Below, one piece after another: positions 29,271 to 37,376 of a DNA stretch of 64,000 nucleotides. Below the pieces are notes generated by a model. It was not told the DNA's origin, searched no databases, and saw only the letters and a program-made list of their open reading frames with translations. The DNA lies in the NCBI RefSeq assembly GCF_003326675.1, contig NZ_JPWF01000011.1:1-64000 (forward strand). The letters run 5' to 3'. The position numbers and the translations under genes were made by a program. Origin of the DNA: Thalassospira profundimaris. Its GTDB lineage: Bacteria; Pseudomonadota; Alphaproteobacteria; Rhodospirillales; Thalassospiraceae. Positions within the stretch are counted from its first letter, which is position 1; each line of letters opens with the position of its first letter.

Positions 29271-30005
29271 CTAAAGCATCTGGGTATCAGCGCAGAACTG
29301 ATAGCCGATGCCCCGAACCGTTTTGATCAGTTTGGGGTTCTTGGCGTCTTTTTCGATTTTGCGACGCAGGCGGCTGATCTGGATATCGATGCTGCGATCA
29401 AATGGTAGCGAACTTTGTCCACGCACGATATCAACAAGCTGTTCACGCGACAGCGCGCGCTTGTTGTTTTTCACCAACGCCAAAAGCAATGAAAATTCGC
29501 CGGTCGAAAGATGCACGGCCACACTATCGGCATCGCGCAATTCACGTGATCCGATATCAAGCGTCCATTCCCCGAATGTGATCTTTTTTGTCGGTGCGAC
29601 TTCGTTGTCCGTCGGACCAACCGTACCCGTTTCAAACCGGCGGAATACCGCACGGATACGCGCAAGCAATTCACGCGGGTTAAACGGCTTGGTCAAATAG
29701 TCATCAGCACCAAGTTCAAGGCCCAAAATACGGTCTGTGTCCTCGCCAACCGCGGTCAGCATAACAATCGGCACCTTGGATGTGCGCCGAACATCACGGC
29801 ACAGGGCAAATCCATCTTCACCCGGCAACATGATATCAAGGATCACAAGATCGATCTTCCAGTCGCGCAAGGCCCGATGCATTTCATTACCGTCCGAAAC
29901 GGTCGTAATACGAAAGCCATGCTGAAGCAGGAATTTCTTTAAAAGCTTCTGGATTTCCTGATCATCGTCAACAACCAGGATATGTGGTTCACGTCGCGTC
30001 GTCAG
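29271..30005 (-). CDS. OmpR-family response regulator with apparent CTG start
   Basis: A 244-residue regulator: receiver domain with acidic pocket VVDDD (residues 11-15), phosphorylated Asp57 in LVILDIMLPGEDG, and a carboxy-terminal winged helix (FDRSIDIQISRLRRKIEKD). The first ATG in frame (29882) falls at residue 42 and would delete the acidic pocket. The frame stays open to a stop at 30024-30026, and the only plausible initiator in it is CTG at 30003-30005, 9 bases after AGGGGAG, giving (M)TTRREPHILVVDDD. There is no ATG, GTG or TTG in that interval. An upstream in-frame ATG (30036-30038) is followed after two codons by TGA TAA. Confidence 0.88.
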   Translation of the reverse strand: MTTRREPHILVVDDDQEIQKLLKKFLLQHGFRITTVSDGNEMHRALRDWKIDLVILDIMLPGEDGFALCRDVRRTSKVPIVMLTAVGEDTDRILGLELGADDYLTKPFNPRELLARIRAVFRRFETGTVGPTDNEVAPTKKITFGEWTLDIGSRELRDADSVAVHLSTGEFSLLLALVKNNKRALSREQLVDIVRGQSSLPFDRSIDIQISRLRRKIEKDAKNPKLIKTVRGIGYQFCADTQML

Positions 30006-30031
30006 AGCCCCGAACTCCCCTATTTATCAGT

Positions 30032-30049
30032 CGGTCATGTTCCTGACCG
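30032..30049 (-). promoter_or_regulatory. Inverted repeat in the leader of the regulator-kinase operon
   Basis: CGGTCA and TGACCG form a perfect 6-6-6 inverted repeat just before the ribosome site AGGGGAG (30015-30021). It may be an operator for autoregulation or an RNA hairpin. It contains an in-frame ATG followed by ACC GAC TGA TAA. Confidence 0.45.
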
Positions 30050-30113
30050 TGGGCGGAGTTTAGTCGATATTGCCTGCGGATTGAACCATTTTACCACTTG
30101 TTCTTCATAAAAG

Positions 30114-30140
30114 GAAAAGCCGGGCAAAACCCGGCTTTTC
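30114..30140. terminator. Terminator of the lipoprotein beta-propeller gene
   Basis: A perfect 11-bp stem (30114-30124 with 30130-30140) with T-rich flanks lies 30 bases past the stop codon of the upstream minus-strand gene. Confidence 0.85.
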
Positions 30141-30169
30141 CATGATCTTTGATACAGCTCGAACCCGAT

Positions 30170-31765
30170 TTATTTCAGGTCGTAAACCTTGGTGCTGCCC
30201 GAAACTTCGGACGCAACAACCAGCATCGCATTGCCCGTCGGGCTGTCCTTGGCGTCAACGAACTGCATGCCTTCCGGGGCCAGTTCGCCGGCAGTATCGG
30301 CTTCGGGGTTGCCCGAGAAACGGCGATCACTATGATAGGTGACAAATTGCGGGTTGGTCGGATTGGTCAGGTCATAGACCATAAAGCCACCCTGACGTTC
30401 CAGGCCGATAAACGCATATGGCGTGCCGTTGACATAACCTGCGGCAATGCCTTCCGGTTCCGGTCCTTTGTCGTCGGAACGGTTATCGCGGCTGTAGTTT
30501 TCGGTATCGGACGAATTGAAAACATTGGCATATTTCGATGCCAGAAGCTGCTCGAACGCATCACCGCTGTCAAAGACCATCTCGCCACTTGCATCGAGGA
30601 CCGAGAATGAACGTGCGCCATAGCTATAGATGACATCAACATCACCATCGCCATCGGTGTCACCCTGTGCGGTCGTGGTTTTCAGACGGCCAAGATTTTC
30701 GTCTTTTTGCAGGGTGCCAGCATTCGGGAAGGCAACCGGATCAAGGGTCAGTTTGCCGACCCGGGTTTCTTCGCTGTAACCGTCATAGTCACGGGAATCA
30801 CCCTCGTTGGCGATCAGGATCCATTCCTTGCCACCGATTTCAATCGCATCGATGGTATCGGGCATATACATACCCATCACCGGCCAAGTGCGGATGTTGA
30901 TCTTGCCGTCCTTGTCGCTGGCATCAAATGCGTGAACCGAATGATCCTTGAAACCAAGACCGGCAACACGTTTGACCGTTGCGGTTTCGATATCGATGAT
31001 GGCAACCGCATTGTTTTCCTGCAACGAGACATAGGCCGTCTTGCTGTCACTTGATACGGCGATATATTCGGGCTCGACATCCTGTGCGACGCTCGACGTT
31101 CCCGGATTGGCGGTACGCATACCATATGGCAGTTCCGCATCATTCAGGAATTTGAAATCAACCGTGCGCACGTTGGCGGCACTCAGGTTCTGTACGCCAC
31201 TGGCAATCGAAATGATCGAAACGCTGCCTTCCGGGTCATTGGTAAAGGCGTCATTCGGTTCACCCTCGTTGGCAACAAGAACGTATTTGCCATCGGGCGA
31301 GAATTTGATCATGTCGGGCAATGCACCAACCGTCACCGCCGAGATAAAGGTGCCGTCGGTATCAAAGAACACTGCCTGACCGGGTGCCTGCTTGTCGGAG
31401 TTTTCAACCGCGACTGCGACCACACCGTTTTTCACTGCAACACTGTTGGCACCCTTGCCCCAGGTCGAAAGTTCCATCGCGCCAAGCTTTGAAAGCTTGT
31501 CCGGGTTCGACATATCAAGGATATCAATCGCTTTGTCGGCACCGTTCACAACAAAGATACGCTTGGAAACCGGATCGAATGCCGGGATTTCTGCGGCACC
31601 TTCGTCAAGCATACCAGTGCGATATTCACCCATCGGGACGATGGTGATCGGATGCGCGCCCATATTGGCAACGCCGGTTGCCATCATTGATTGATTGTCA
31701 GCAGTACCTGCACAGGCACTCAGAAGAACAGAAACAGCGGCAGTTGCCAGCAGTGAAGAACGCAT
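30170..31765 (-). CDS. Choice-of-anchor I family lipoprotein (beta-propeller)
   Basis: The 531-residue product begins with a lipoprotein signal peptide, MRSSLLATAAVSVLLSAC, with lipobox LSAC and lipidated Cys18, so it is anchored in the outer or inner membrane facing the periplasm. The body repeats beta-propeller blades (RIFVVNGADKAIDILDMSNPDKL, KYVLVANEGEPNDAFTNDPEGSVSIISI, AYVSLQENNAVAIIDIETATVK) that place it with choice-of-anchor I or mesenchyme-glycoprotein-like proteins. Their activity is not established; some are linked to phosphate stress. A Pho-box-like site lies 63-80 bases upstream, which supports that link. Confidence 0.85.
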   Translation of the reverse strand: MRSSLLATAAVSVLLSACAGTADNQSMMATGVANMGAHPITIVPMGEYRTGMLDEGAAEIPAFDPVSKRIFVVNGADKAIDILDMSNPDKLSKLGAMELSTWGKGANSVAVKNGVVAVAVENSDKQAPGQAVFFDTDGTFISAVTVGALPDMIKFSPDGKYVLVANEGEPNDAFTNDPEGSVSIISIASGVQNLSAANVRTVDFKFLNDAELPYGMRTANPGTSSVAQDVEPEYIAVSSDSKTAYVSLQENNAVAIIDIETATVKRVAGLGFKDHSVHAFDASDKDGKINIRTWPVMGMYMPDTIDAIEIGGKEWILIANEGDSRDYDGYSEETRVGKLTLDPVAFPNAGTLQKDENLGRLKTTTAQGDTDGDGDVDVIYSYGARSFSVLDASGEMVFDSGDAFEQLLASKYANVFNSSDTENYSRDNRSDDKGPEPEGIAAGYVNGTPYAFIGLERQGGFMVYDLTNPTNPQFVTYHSDRRFSGNPEADTAGELAPEGMQFVDAKDSPTGNAMLVVASEVSGSTKVYDLK

Positions 31766-31827
31766 AATTCCCCCTTGGTAAATGGTTCGTCAGTGCAGAC
31801 AACCTGATCATTTGTTGTAACCGTTTG

Positions 31828-31845
31828 ATGACCCGTGCGTGACAG
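31828..31845 (-). promoter_or_regulatory. Candidate PhoB box
   Basis: On the minus strand CTGTCAC-GCAC-GGGTCAT has two 7-base direct repeats separated by four bases, the geometry of a PhoB box (consensus CTGTCAT-N4-CTGTCAT). A TACAAC sequence begins about 9 bases downstream and could be the -10. The site precedes the lipoprotein gene start by 63 bases. Confidence 0.55.
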
Positions 31846-31949
31846 TTTCATAAATATCTTGTGGCAATGACTGCTCCAATCAGGCGGGCAATCCGTATCA
31901 AGTGACAAGCCGTTGAATTGTCGCAAAACAAGATATTCGGGAACGCCAC

Positions 31950-32957
31950 ATGACTTCGATCAGAATTGCCATCATTGGCGCAGGCATGGCCGGGCTCAAA
32001 GCTGCCAGCACGCTACATAATGCCGGAATGAATGTCTGCGTGTTCGAGAAAAGCCGTGGGCTGGGCGGTCGTCTGGCGTCCCGACGCACCGAATTCGGGC
32101 ACTTCAATCATGGCGCGCAATATGTCACGGCCCGTCACCCCGGTTTTGCGGCCTATCTTGAACAGGCAACGGCCTTTAATGCCGCACAAAGCTGGAAGCC
32201 CAATCTGCATCATGGCGGCACGGAAATCGCGCAAAGCCATGGAAACCTTGCCCTTGATCAATGGTATCAGGGTGCTCCGCAGATGAACAAGCTGATCCGC
32301 CCGCTGGTCGAACCGTTCTCTGTCTTGAAGCAGCACCGTATCACCCGCATCGAACAGCTTGATCGGCGAAGCTTCGCCCTGCATGACGATCTGGAAGGGG
32401 TATTTGGTCCGTTTGACGGTGTAATCGTAACCGCCCCTGCCCCGCAGACTGCCGAACTTCTGCGCCCGATGTCACCGCGTTTTGATCCGATTGGTGATGT
32501 TGTGATGGCACCATGCTGGGCGGTGATGGCGGCGTTTGAACAGCCACTGCCAACCGCGTTTGATGCCATAATCCATCAATCCCCTGCCATAAGCTGGGCC
32601 GCACGCAGTTCGCAATCCAGTGACCTGTTTCATCGCCGATGTCCCGACCCGTGGGTTTTACACGCAACACCCCGATGGTCACGCGATCACCTTGAAGAAG
32701 ACAAGGACCGCATCATTGAAAAGATGCTGGCCGCCCTTCGCGATATCAGCGGTGTAAAACTGCCTGAATTGCACAGCGTCGATGCCCATCGCTGGCGCTT
32801 TGCCAGAACCGAAACGCCACTTGGCGCAAGCCATCTGAACGGTATGAACGGACGGGTGATTGCGGCGGGTGACTGGTGCCTGGGTGCCCGGGTCGAAGCC
32901 GCATGGCGCAGCGGTCAATCCGCCGCCCATGCCATGATCGAAACCCTGTTTGGATAA
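31950..32957 (+). CDS. Renalase-like FAD/NAD(P)-dependent oxidoreductase
   Basis: A 335-residue flavoprotein with an amino-terminal dinucleotide site IAIIGAGMAGLKAASTL (residues 6-22), the amine-oxidase-like block GLGGRLASRR, and HFNHGAQYVTARHPGFAAYL, typical of bacterial renalase-like proteins. The carboxy end GRVIAAGDWCLGARVEAAWRSGQSAAHAM is the second FAD-contacting block. Bacterial renalases oxidise aberrant dihydropyridine forms of NAD(P)H, but the substrate of this subgroup is unproven. It precedes DUF2256 and DUF3253 genes by 21 bases in one likely operon. Confidence 0.88.
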   Translation: MTSIRIAIIGAGMAGLKAASTLHNAGMNVCVFEKSRGLGGRLASRRTEFGHFNHGAQYVTARHPGFAAYLEQATAFNAAQSWKPNLHHGGTEIAQSHGNLALDQWYQGAPQMNKLIRPLVEPFSVLKQHRITRIEQLDRRSFALHDDLEGVFGPFDGVIVTAPAPQTAELLRPMSPRFDPIGDVVMAPCWAVMAAFEQPLPTAFDAIIHQSPAISWAARSSQSSDLFHRRCPDPWVLHATPRWSRDHLEEDKDRIIEKMLAALRDISGVKLPELHSVDAHRWRFARTETPLGASHLNGMNGRVIAAGDWCLGARVEAAWRSGQSAAHAMIETLFG

Positions 32958-32978
32958 TCTTTTCACAGGCAATACATC

Positions 32979-33173
32979 ATGCCGCGCAATGCAAACGGCC
33001 CGACCAAAAACAAAGCCGACCTGCCGGAAAAGGTCTGTGTAACCTGTAACAGGCCATTCTTGTGGCGGCGGAAATGGAAATCCTGCTGGGACACGGTTCG
33101 ATATTGTTCCGAACGGTGTCGAAATGCGCGGACCCGACCAACATCAGACGGGATGCAAGGCAAATCACCATGA
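32979..33173 (+). CDS. DUF2256 zinc-ribbon-like protein
   Basis: A 64-residue protein with the DUF2256 pattern KVCVTCNRPFLWRRKWKSCWDTVRYCSERCR: a CxxC pair and a CxxxC pair likely to bind zinc. Function is unknown. DUF2256 genes often occur close to cryptochrome/photolyase genes; here the Fe-S photolyase is 13.6 kb upstream. The stop codon overlaps the next start in ATGA, so translation is coupled. Confidence 0.9.
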   Translation: MPRNANGPTKNKADLPEKVCVTCNRPFLWRRKWKSCWDTVRYCSERCRNARTRPTSDGMQGKSP

Positions 33174-33454
33174 TGCTTGATCAATCCGATGAAGACCTTC
33201 CGACTTTTGCCATTCTGCGCCAACGGGCCATCAGTCTTGCCCAACAACGCGGATCGGAAAACACCTTTTGCCCGTCCGAAGTGGCCCGATCATTTGGCAG
33301 TTACTGGCGCGATTTAATGCCGCGTGTTCATCAGGTTGCCCAACAGCTTTGTTGCGAAGGACAGCTTGAATACAACAAGGGCGGTATCAGCCATGGCCAA
33401 AACCGCCCTTCTGGTGCCTATCGGCTGCGTCTTGTCCCCGGTAACGGGAACTAG
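33170..33454 (+). CDS. DUF3253 protein
   Basis: A 94-residue protein with FCPSEVARSFGSYWRDLMPRVHQVAQQLCCEGQLEYNKGG, which reads as a small winged-helix-like domain (DUF3253). Function is unknown. I start it at 33170, where ATGA overlaps the DUF2256 stop; a second ATG is directly adjacent (33173). It converges with pgi, ending only three bases from the pgi stop with no terminator visible between them. Confidence 0.85.
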   Translation: MMLDQSDEDLPTFAILRQRAISLAQQRGSENTFCPSEVARSFGSYWRDLMPRVHQVAQQLCCEGQLEYNKGGISHGQNRPSGAYRLRLVPGNGN

Positions 33455-33457
33455 AAT

Positions 33458-35104
33458 TTATCCGCGCAATGCGTGCAAACGTTTGATCAGTCCCACGGTC
33501 GAGGAATCGCGCGAACCGGCATCCTGCTTGCCCTCGACCATCGGAAGCAATTCCTTGGCAAGCTGCTTGCCAAGTTCAACCCCCCACTGGTCATAGGAAT
33601 TGACGTTCCAGATGATGCCCTGAACAAAGATTTTATGTTCATACATCGCCACCAGTCGACCAAGGGTAAAGGCATCAAGCTGTTTATAAAGGATCATGGT
33701 GCTGGGCTTGTTCCCGGCAAACACCTTTTGCGGGGCAAGCACATCAATCTCGGCCGGGGAAAGGTCACTGCCTTCCAGTTCGGCACGTACTTCTTCCTCG
33801 GTCTTGCCGCGCATCAATGCTTCGGCCTGTGCCAGACAGTTTGACACCAGCTTGTCGTGATGATTGCCAAGCGGATGAAGCGCATTGGCCGCAACAATGA
33901 AATCAACCGGGATCAGTTCGGTTCCCTGATGGATCAACTGATAAAACGCATGCTGCCCGTTGGTGCCCGGCTCGCCCCAGATGATTGGCCCGGTTTCATA
34001 GGCAATTGCCTTGCCATCGCGGGTGACGGACTTGCCGTTACTTTCCATATCGGCCTGCTGCAAATAGGCCGGCAGTCGCGACAAATGCTGATCATAAGGC
34101 AGGATTGCCTGACTGGATGCGCCCAGAACATTGCGATACCAAACTCCGATCAGGGCAAGGATCATCGGAATGTTGGTTTCAATCGGGGCGGTTTTGAAAT
34201 GGTTATCCATCGATTGTGCGCCGCGCAGAAGCTCTTCGAACTTCTCGTATCCGACGGCCAGAATGATCGGCAGACCAATTGCCGACCACAGGCTGTATCG
34301 TCCGCCGACCCAGTCCCAGAACCCAAATGCATTATCGGTATCAATGCCAAATGCCGCGACCTTATCAAGGGCGGTTGAAACCGCGACGAAATGCTTGGCA
34401 ACCGCACTTTCATCGCCCAGCGCCTTTACCAGCCAGTCACGGGCCGAATAGGCATTGGTCAGGGTTTCATCGGTCGTGAAAGTCTTGGACGCAATGATGA
34501 AAAGGGTCGTTTCCGCATCAAGGTTCTTGAGCGTATCGACAATATGCGCGCCATCAACGTTTGAAACAAAGCGGCAGCGAATACCGTCAATATGGAACGG
34601 GCGAAGGGCCTCGTTGACCATCACCGGGCCAAGGTCGGAACCGCCAATACCGATATTGACTACATCGGTAATTTTCTTGCCGGTATGGCCCTTCCATTCA
34701 CCGGAATGAACACGCGTTGCAAATGCCTTAAGCCTTGCCAGCACTTCCTTGACGGCGGGCATGACGTCTTCGCCGTCAAGCTCGACCGCGCCACCATCAA
34801 GATTACGAAGGGCCGTGTGCAGAACAGCGCGGTTTTCGGTGACATTGATCTTGTCACCGGCAAACATCCGGTCACGCCATTCTTCGACATTGGCGGCCTT
34901 TGCCAGCTTGCCAAGCGCCGCCATAACATCATCGGTGATCAGGTTTTTGGAATAATCGACAAACAGGTCATTCAGGGCCGCGCTATAGCGTTCAAACCGT
35001 GCCGGATCATCGGAAAATGCACGGCGCAGGTTCAGTTTCCCGGAAACCTCCGCGCCAAGTTGATCCAGTTCTTCCCAGTTCGCAGTAAGTTTATCAGCGG
35101 ACAT
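33458..35104 (-). CDS. pgi: Glucose-6-phosphate isomerase
   Basis: Interconverts glucose 6-phosphate and fructose 6-phosphate in the cytoplasm. The 548-residue protein carries the PGI signatures (VVNIGIGGSDLGPVMV near residue 150; GRYSLWSAIGLP near 267; catalytic glutamate in GEPGTNGQHAFYQLIHQG near 360; and the end lysine region QGIIWNVNSYDQWGVELGKQL near 500). Length is normal for bacterial long-form PGI. Its only close neighbour on the strand is the fructokinase-like gene upstream, 146 bases away, so the two may serve fructose use together. Confidence 0.97.
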   Translation of the reverse strand: MSADKLTANWEELDQLGAEVSGKLNLRRAFSDDPARFERYSAALNDLFVDYSKNLITDDVMAALGKLAKAANVEEWRDRMFAGDKINVTENRAVLHTALRNLDGGAVELDGEDVMPAVKEVLARLKAFATRVHSGEWKGHTGKKITDVVNIGIGGSDLGPVMVNEALRPFHIDGIRCRFVSNVDGAHIVDTLKNLDAETTLFIIASKTFTTDETLTNAYSARDWLVKALGDESAVAKHFVAVSTALDKVAAFGIDTDNAFGFWDWVGGRYSLWSAIGLPIILAVGYEKFEELLRGAQSMDNHFKTAPIETNIPMILALIGVWYRNVLGASSQAILPYDQHLSRLPAYLQQADMESNGKSVTRDGKAIAYETGPIIWGEPGTNGQHAFYQLIHQGTELIPVDFIVAANALHPLGNHHDKLVSNCLAQAEALMRGKTEEEVRAELEGSDLSPAEIDVLAPQKVFAGNKPSTMILYKQLDAFTLGRLVAMYEHKIFVQGIIWNVNSYDQWGVELGKQLAKELLPMVEGKQDAGSRDSSTVGLIKRLHALRG

Positions 35105-35197
35105 TTCGACCCTCGGCCCAATTCAATTTTCACACACCAAAACATGCCATCGTACATACGCTAGCACGCAACTCAAACCATGTGTGGGACAGTTTGC

Positions 35198-35237
35198 AGA
35201 ATGTCGCGGCGTGATGGTCCTGTCACCGCGACATTCT
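35198..35237 (-). other. Imperfect hairpin between fructokinase-like gene and pgi
   Basis: Arms of 11 bases (35198-35208 with 35227-35237) plus an inner GTGA/TCAC pair lie just past the kinase stop. No T-run follows, so it is at best a weak terminator or an mRNA-end structure. Confidence 0.4.
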
Positions 35238-35250
35238 TATTCCTAGCGCC

Positions 35251-36210
35251 TTAGCGCGCCGAAAGAAAGTCTTCGACTTCCTTTTCGGTCGGAAGCGCAT
35301 TGATCGCACCGCGCTTGGTGGCGGTAATTGCCCCAACCGCATTGGCAAAACGGCACGCCGCAGCAAGCTTTTCCTCGGAACCCAAAAGTTCCCGGTCCTT
35401 AAGCAACCGCGACAGGAAGCCCGCGGTGCAGCCATCCCCTGCCCCTGTCGCATCGACAGCCGTGATTTCAAAGGACGGCACAAAGCCATCAAATTTCGGC
35501 GTGATAAAGCGCGAACCCTTGGGACCATAGGTCACAACAAGCGCCTGCCAACGATCACACCAAAGGTCCTTGATACCGTCTTCAAGGTCTTCCTTGCCCG
35601 AAACAAAGATGATCTCCTCGTCCGACATCTTGACGACATCGGCCTGACTGATGGCAAGCCGCAGAATTTCACGCGCCTTTTCCGCACTTGGCCAAAGCGG
35701 CAGGCGAAGGTTCGGGTCACACGAAATGATTGCGCCATTTTCACGCGCAATACGGATGGCCTCAAGGGTTGCCGCACGCGGGTCATCATCGATCATGCAA
35801 AGGGTTCCGTAATGGAACAGATCGGTTGATTTCAGCATGTCCTGATCAAGATCAGCCGGACACAGCAACATGTCGGCCGACGGGCTGCGATAGAATGAAA
35901 ATTCCCGTTCGCCATCGGCACGCAAAGAGACAAAGGCAAGCCCGGTCAGTGCTTCCTTGGTCAGGACGATGCCCGATGTATCAACATCATCGGCCTTAAG
36001 CGTATCGACAAGAAAATGGCCAAAGGCATCATCGCCAAGTTTGCCGATAAAGCCCGTTTCAATACCAAGGCGCTTCAATCCCACAGCCGCATTGCCCGGT
36101 GCGCCCCCTGCTGCCTTGGCAAAGGCAGGCGCATCGGCAAGGCCGGTACCGGTCACAGTCGGAACAAAATCAATCAGCAATTCCCCAAGACAAACAGCTT
36201 TGGCTGTCAT
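35251..36210 (-). CDS. PfkB-family carbohydrate kinase, probably fructokinase
   Basis: A 319-residue ribokinase-fold sugar kinase. It has the sugar-binding opening LGELLIDFVP and GGAPGNAAVGLKRLG near residue 35, and the PfkB end signature DATGAGDGCTAGFLSRLL near residue 254, in which the GAGD aspartate is the catalytic base. The motifs resemble plant and bacterial fructokinases (EC 2.7.1.4) more than ribokinase or KDG kinase, and the neighbouring pgi agrees, but the substrate is inferred. Confidence 0.88.
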   Translation of the reverse strand: MTAKAVCLGELLIDFVPTVTGTGLADAPAFAKAAGGAPGNAAVGLKRLGIETGFIGKLGDDAFGHFLVDTLKADDVDTSGIVLTKEALTGLAFVSLRADGEREFSFYRSPSADMLLCPADLDQDMLKSTDLFHYGTLCMIDDDPRAATLEAIRIARENGAIISCDPNLRLPLWPSAEKAREILRLAISQADVVKMSDEEIIFVSGKEDLEDGIKDLWCDRWQALVVTYGPKGSRFITPKFDGFVPSFEITAVDATGAGDGCTAGFLSRLLKDRELLGSEEKLAAACRFANAVGAITATKRGAINALPTEKEVEDFLSAR

Positions 36211-36350
36211 GACGTTTCTCCGTTCGGAATGCCTGCAAATTCATGCAGGCCCGTTATCAAATTCGATATTGCGATCTGTGGGACCGAAGGCTTTTTAAAT
36301 CGATTCAATTTGACGTGCAAATCAAAATCTGACCGGGCAACAGCGTATCG

Positions 36351-36956
36351 TCAGACAGATGCCTTCTGGGGCGAAAGCGCACGGCCAAATTCGATTTCAC
36401 GCACACGTTCAAGTTCGGTCATCCAGCGTTCAAACATATCGTCCCGTTCAAGCTGAATGGCATAGTGACGATGCAGGGCCGCCGTCAGTCGGCCTTCACG
36501 GCCCAGCATTTCATCGGCAATCGCAATCATGACCGAGTTCGGCCAGGCAATCGGGCGCATTTCGCGGATGGTGGTAAAAATGCTGTCTTCGTCGCGATCC
36601 GGTTCAACCTGTGCCATCAAGGTGATCATGGCAGCCGTCGAACGCGACACACCCATATGGCAATGCACCAGCAAATGGCCATCACGGCGGTCTTCATGGC
36701 TGGCTTTCAATTCTTCGCCAAATGCCAGAATGGCTTCAACATCCTGACGGGTCGGTGCCGGACGTCCTTCCTTGTCATCAATCACGTCATGGAAACGCAG
36801 GATGGTGCGTTCATGCGGTGCGTAATCGCCAAAGATGGTTGGATCTTCACGGTCGGGATCAAGCACGGACAGGATATGGGAAACCCCATGATTACGGTGG
36901 GTTGGCAATTCATCAATGCCACAAATGGTCAAACGGGTAATCGCAATCGGTTTCAT
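36351..36956 (-). CDS. Protein tyrosine phosphatase-like protein
   Basis: A 201-residue cytoplasmic protein with the phosphatase P-loop HCHMGVSRST: nucleophile Cys99 and Arg105 in the required Cys-x5-Arg spacing, and a likely general-acid aspartate upstream (FHDVIDD near residue 57). This matches the small tyrosine-phosphatase-like group common in alphaproteobacteria; the substrate is unknown. I use the ATG at 36956, 9 bases after AGGAAA, rather than the one at 36980. The 271-bp inverted-repeat element lies directly upstream of its promoter region. Confidence 0.85.
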   Translation of the reverse strand: MKPIAITRLTICGIDELPTHRNHGVSHILSVLDPDREDPTIFGDYAPHERTILRFHDVIDDKEGRPAPTRQDVEAILAFGEELKASHEDRRDGHLLVHCHMGVSRSTAAMITLMAQVEPDRDEDSIFTTIREMRPIAWPNSVMIAIADEMLGREGRLTAALHRHYAIQLERDDMFERWMTELERVREIEFGRALSPQKASV

Positions 36957-37036
36957 TTTTCGTTTCCTGGCATATTTCATTTCTTATTCGGCCCTATCAG
37001 AGCACAAGAAAATGAAAAAACAAGGGCCGACACCCG

Positions 37037-37307
37037 TTAGAGTCTAGTTCCTCTATTTTGAAGCGATTTTGTTTGTGTTTGGCGTACTGTTTGGCAAGGC
37101 ACAGCGCGCGGGACGATGCGGCGCATCGTTCAAGCGATGTAACGCCGCGAAACATCGCCAAACGCAAACCCTTCGGGCCTGAATATTCTTCTGCCCCGCC
37201 GCGTCAAGGAACTTGACCGTAGCGCCGCTACGCTCTGCGTCCCTTTCCTAACCAGACAGAAGAATATTTCCGGCAAAACGGTTCAAAATAGAGGAACTAG
37301 ACTCTAA
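37037..37307. repeat. 271-bp element with perfect 26-bp terminal inverted repeats
   Basis: The ends 37037-37062 and 37282-37307 are exact inverted copies over 26 bases, beginning TTAGAGTCTAG and ending CTAGACTCTAA. Inside are further stems: 37071-37084 with 37156-37169 (13 of 14 paired), enclosing a 7-bp hairpin 37113-37129; and 37182-37193 with 37257-37268 (12 bp), enclosing hairpins 37204-37216 and 37219-37231. The whole can fold as a branched cruciform. No protein is encoded and no clear target duplication flanks it. A MITE-like or other interspersed repeat is likely. The rest of the gap 36957-37376 holds the phosphatase promoter and an imperfect hairpin after speB (37333-37354). Confidence 0.85.
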
Positions 37308-37376
37308 GATGTCAGCCCCCGAATTTTTCCAATGTGACACGCAACTTGCGTCACTTTGTACAGATGATCAGAACCG

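Noticed and set aside
36231..36250. GCCTGCA/TGCAGGC hairpin upstream of the fructokinase-like gene as a terminator of the phosphatase gene
   Set aside because: There is no T-run on either strand and it lies 100 bases past the stop codon.
37037..37307. The inverted-repeat element read as an insertion sequence with transposase or as a simple terminator
   Set aside because: At 271 bp it has no coding capacity, and the arms are not followed by T-runs in either direction.
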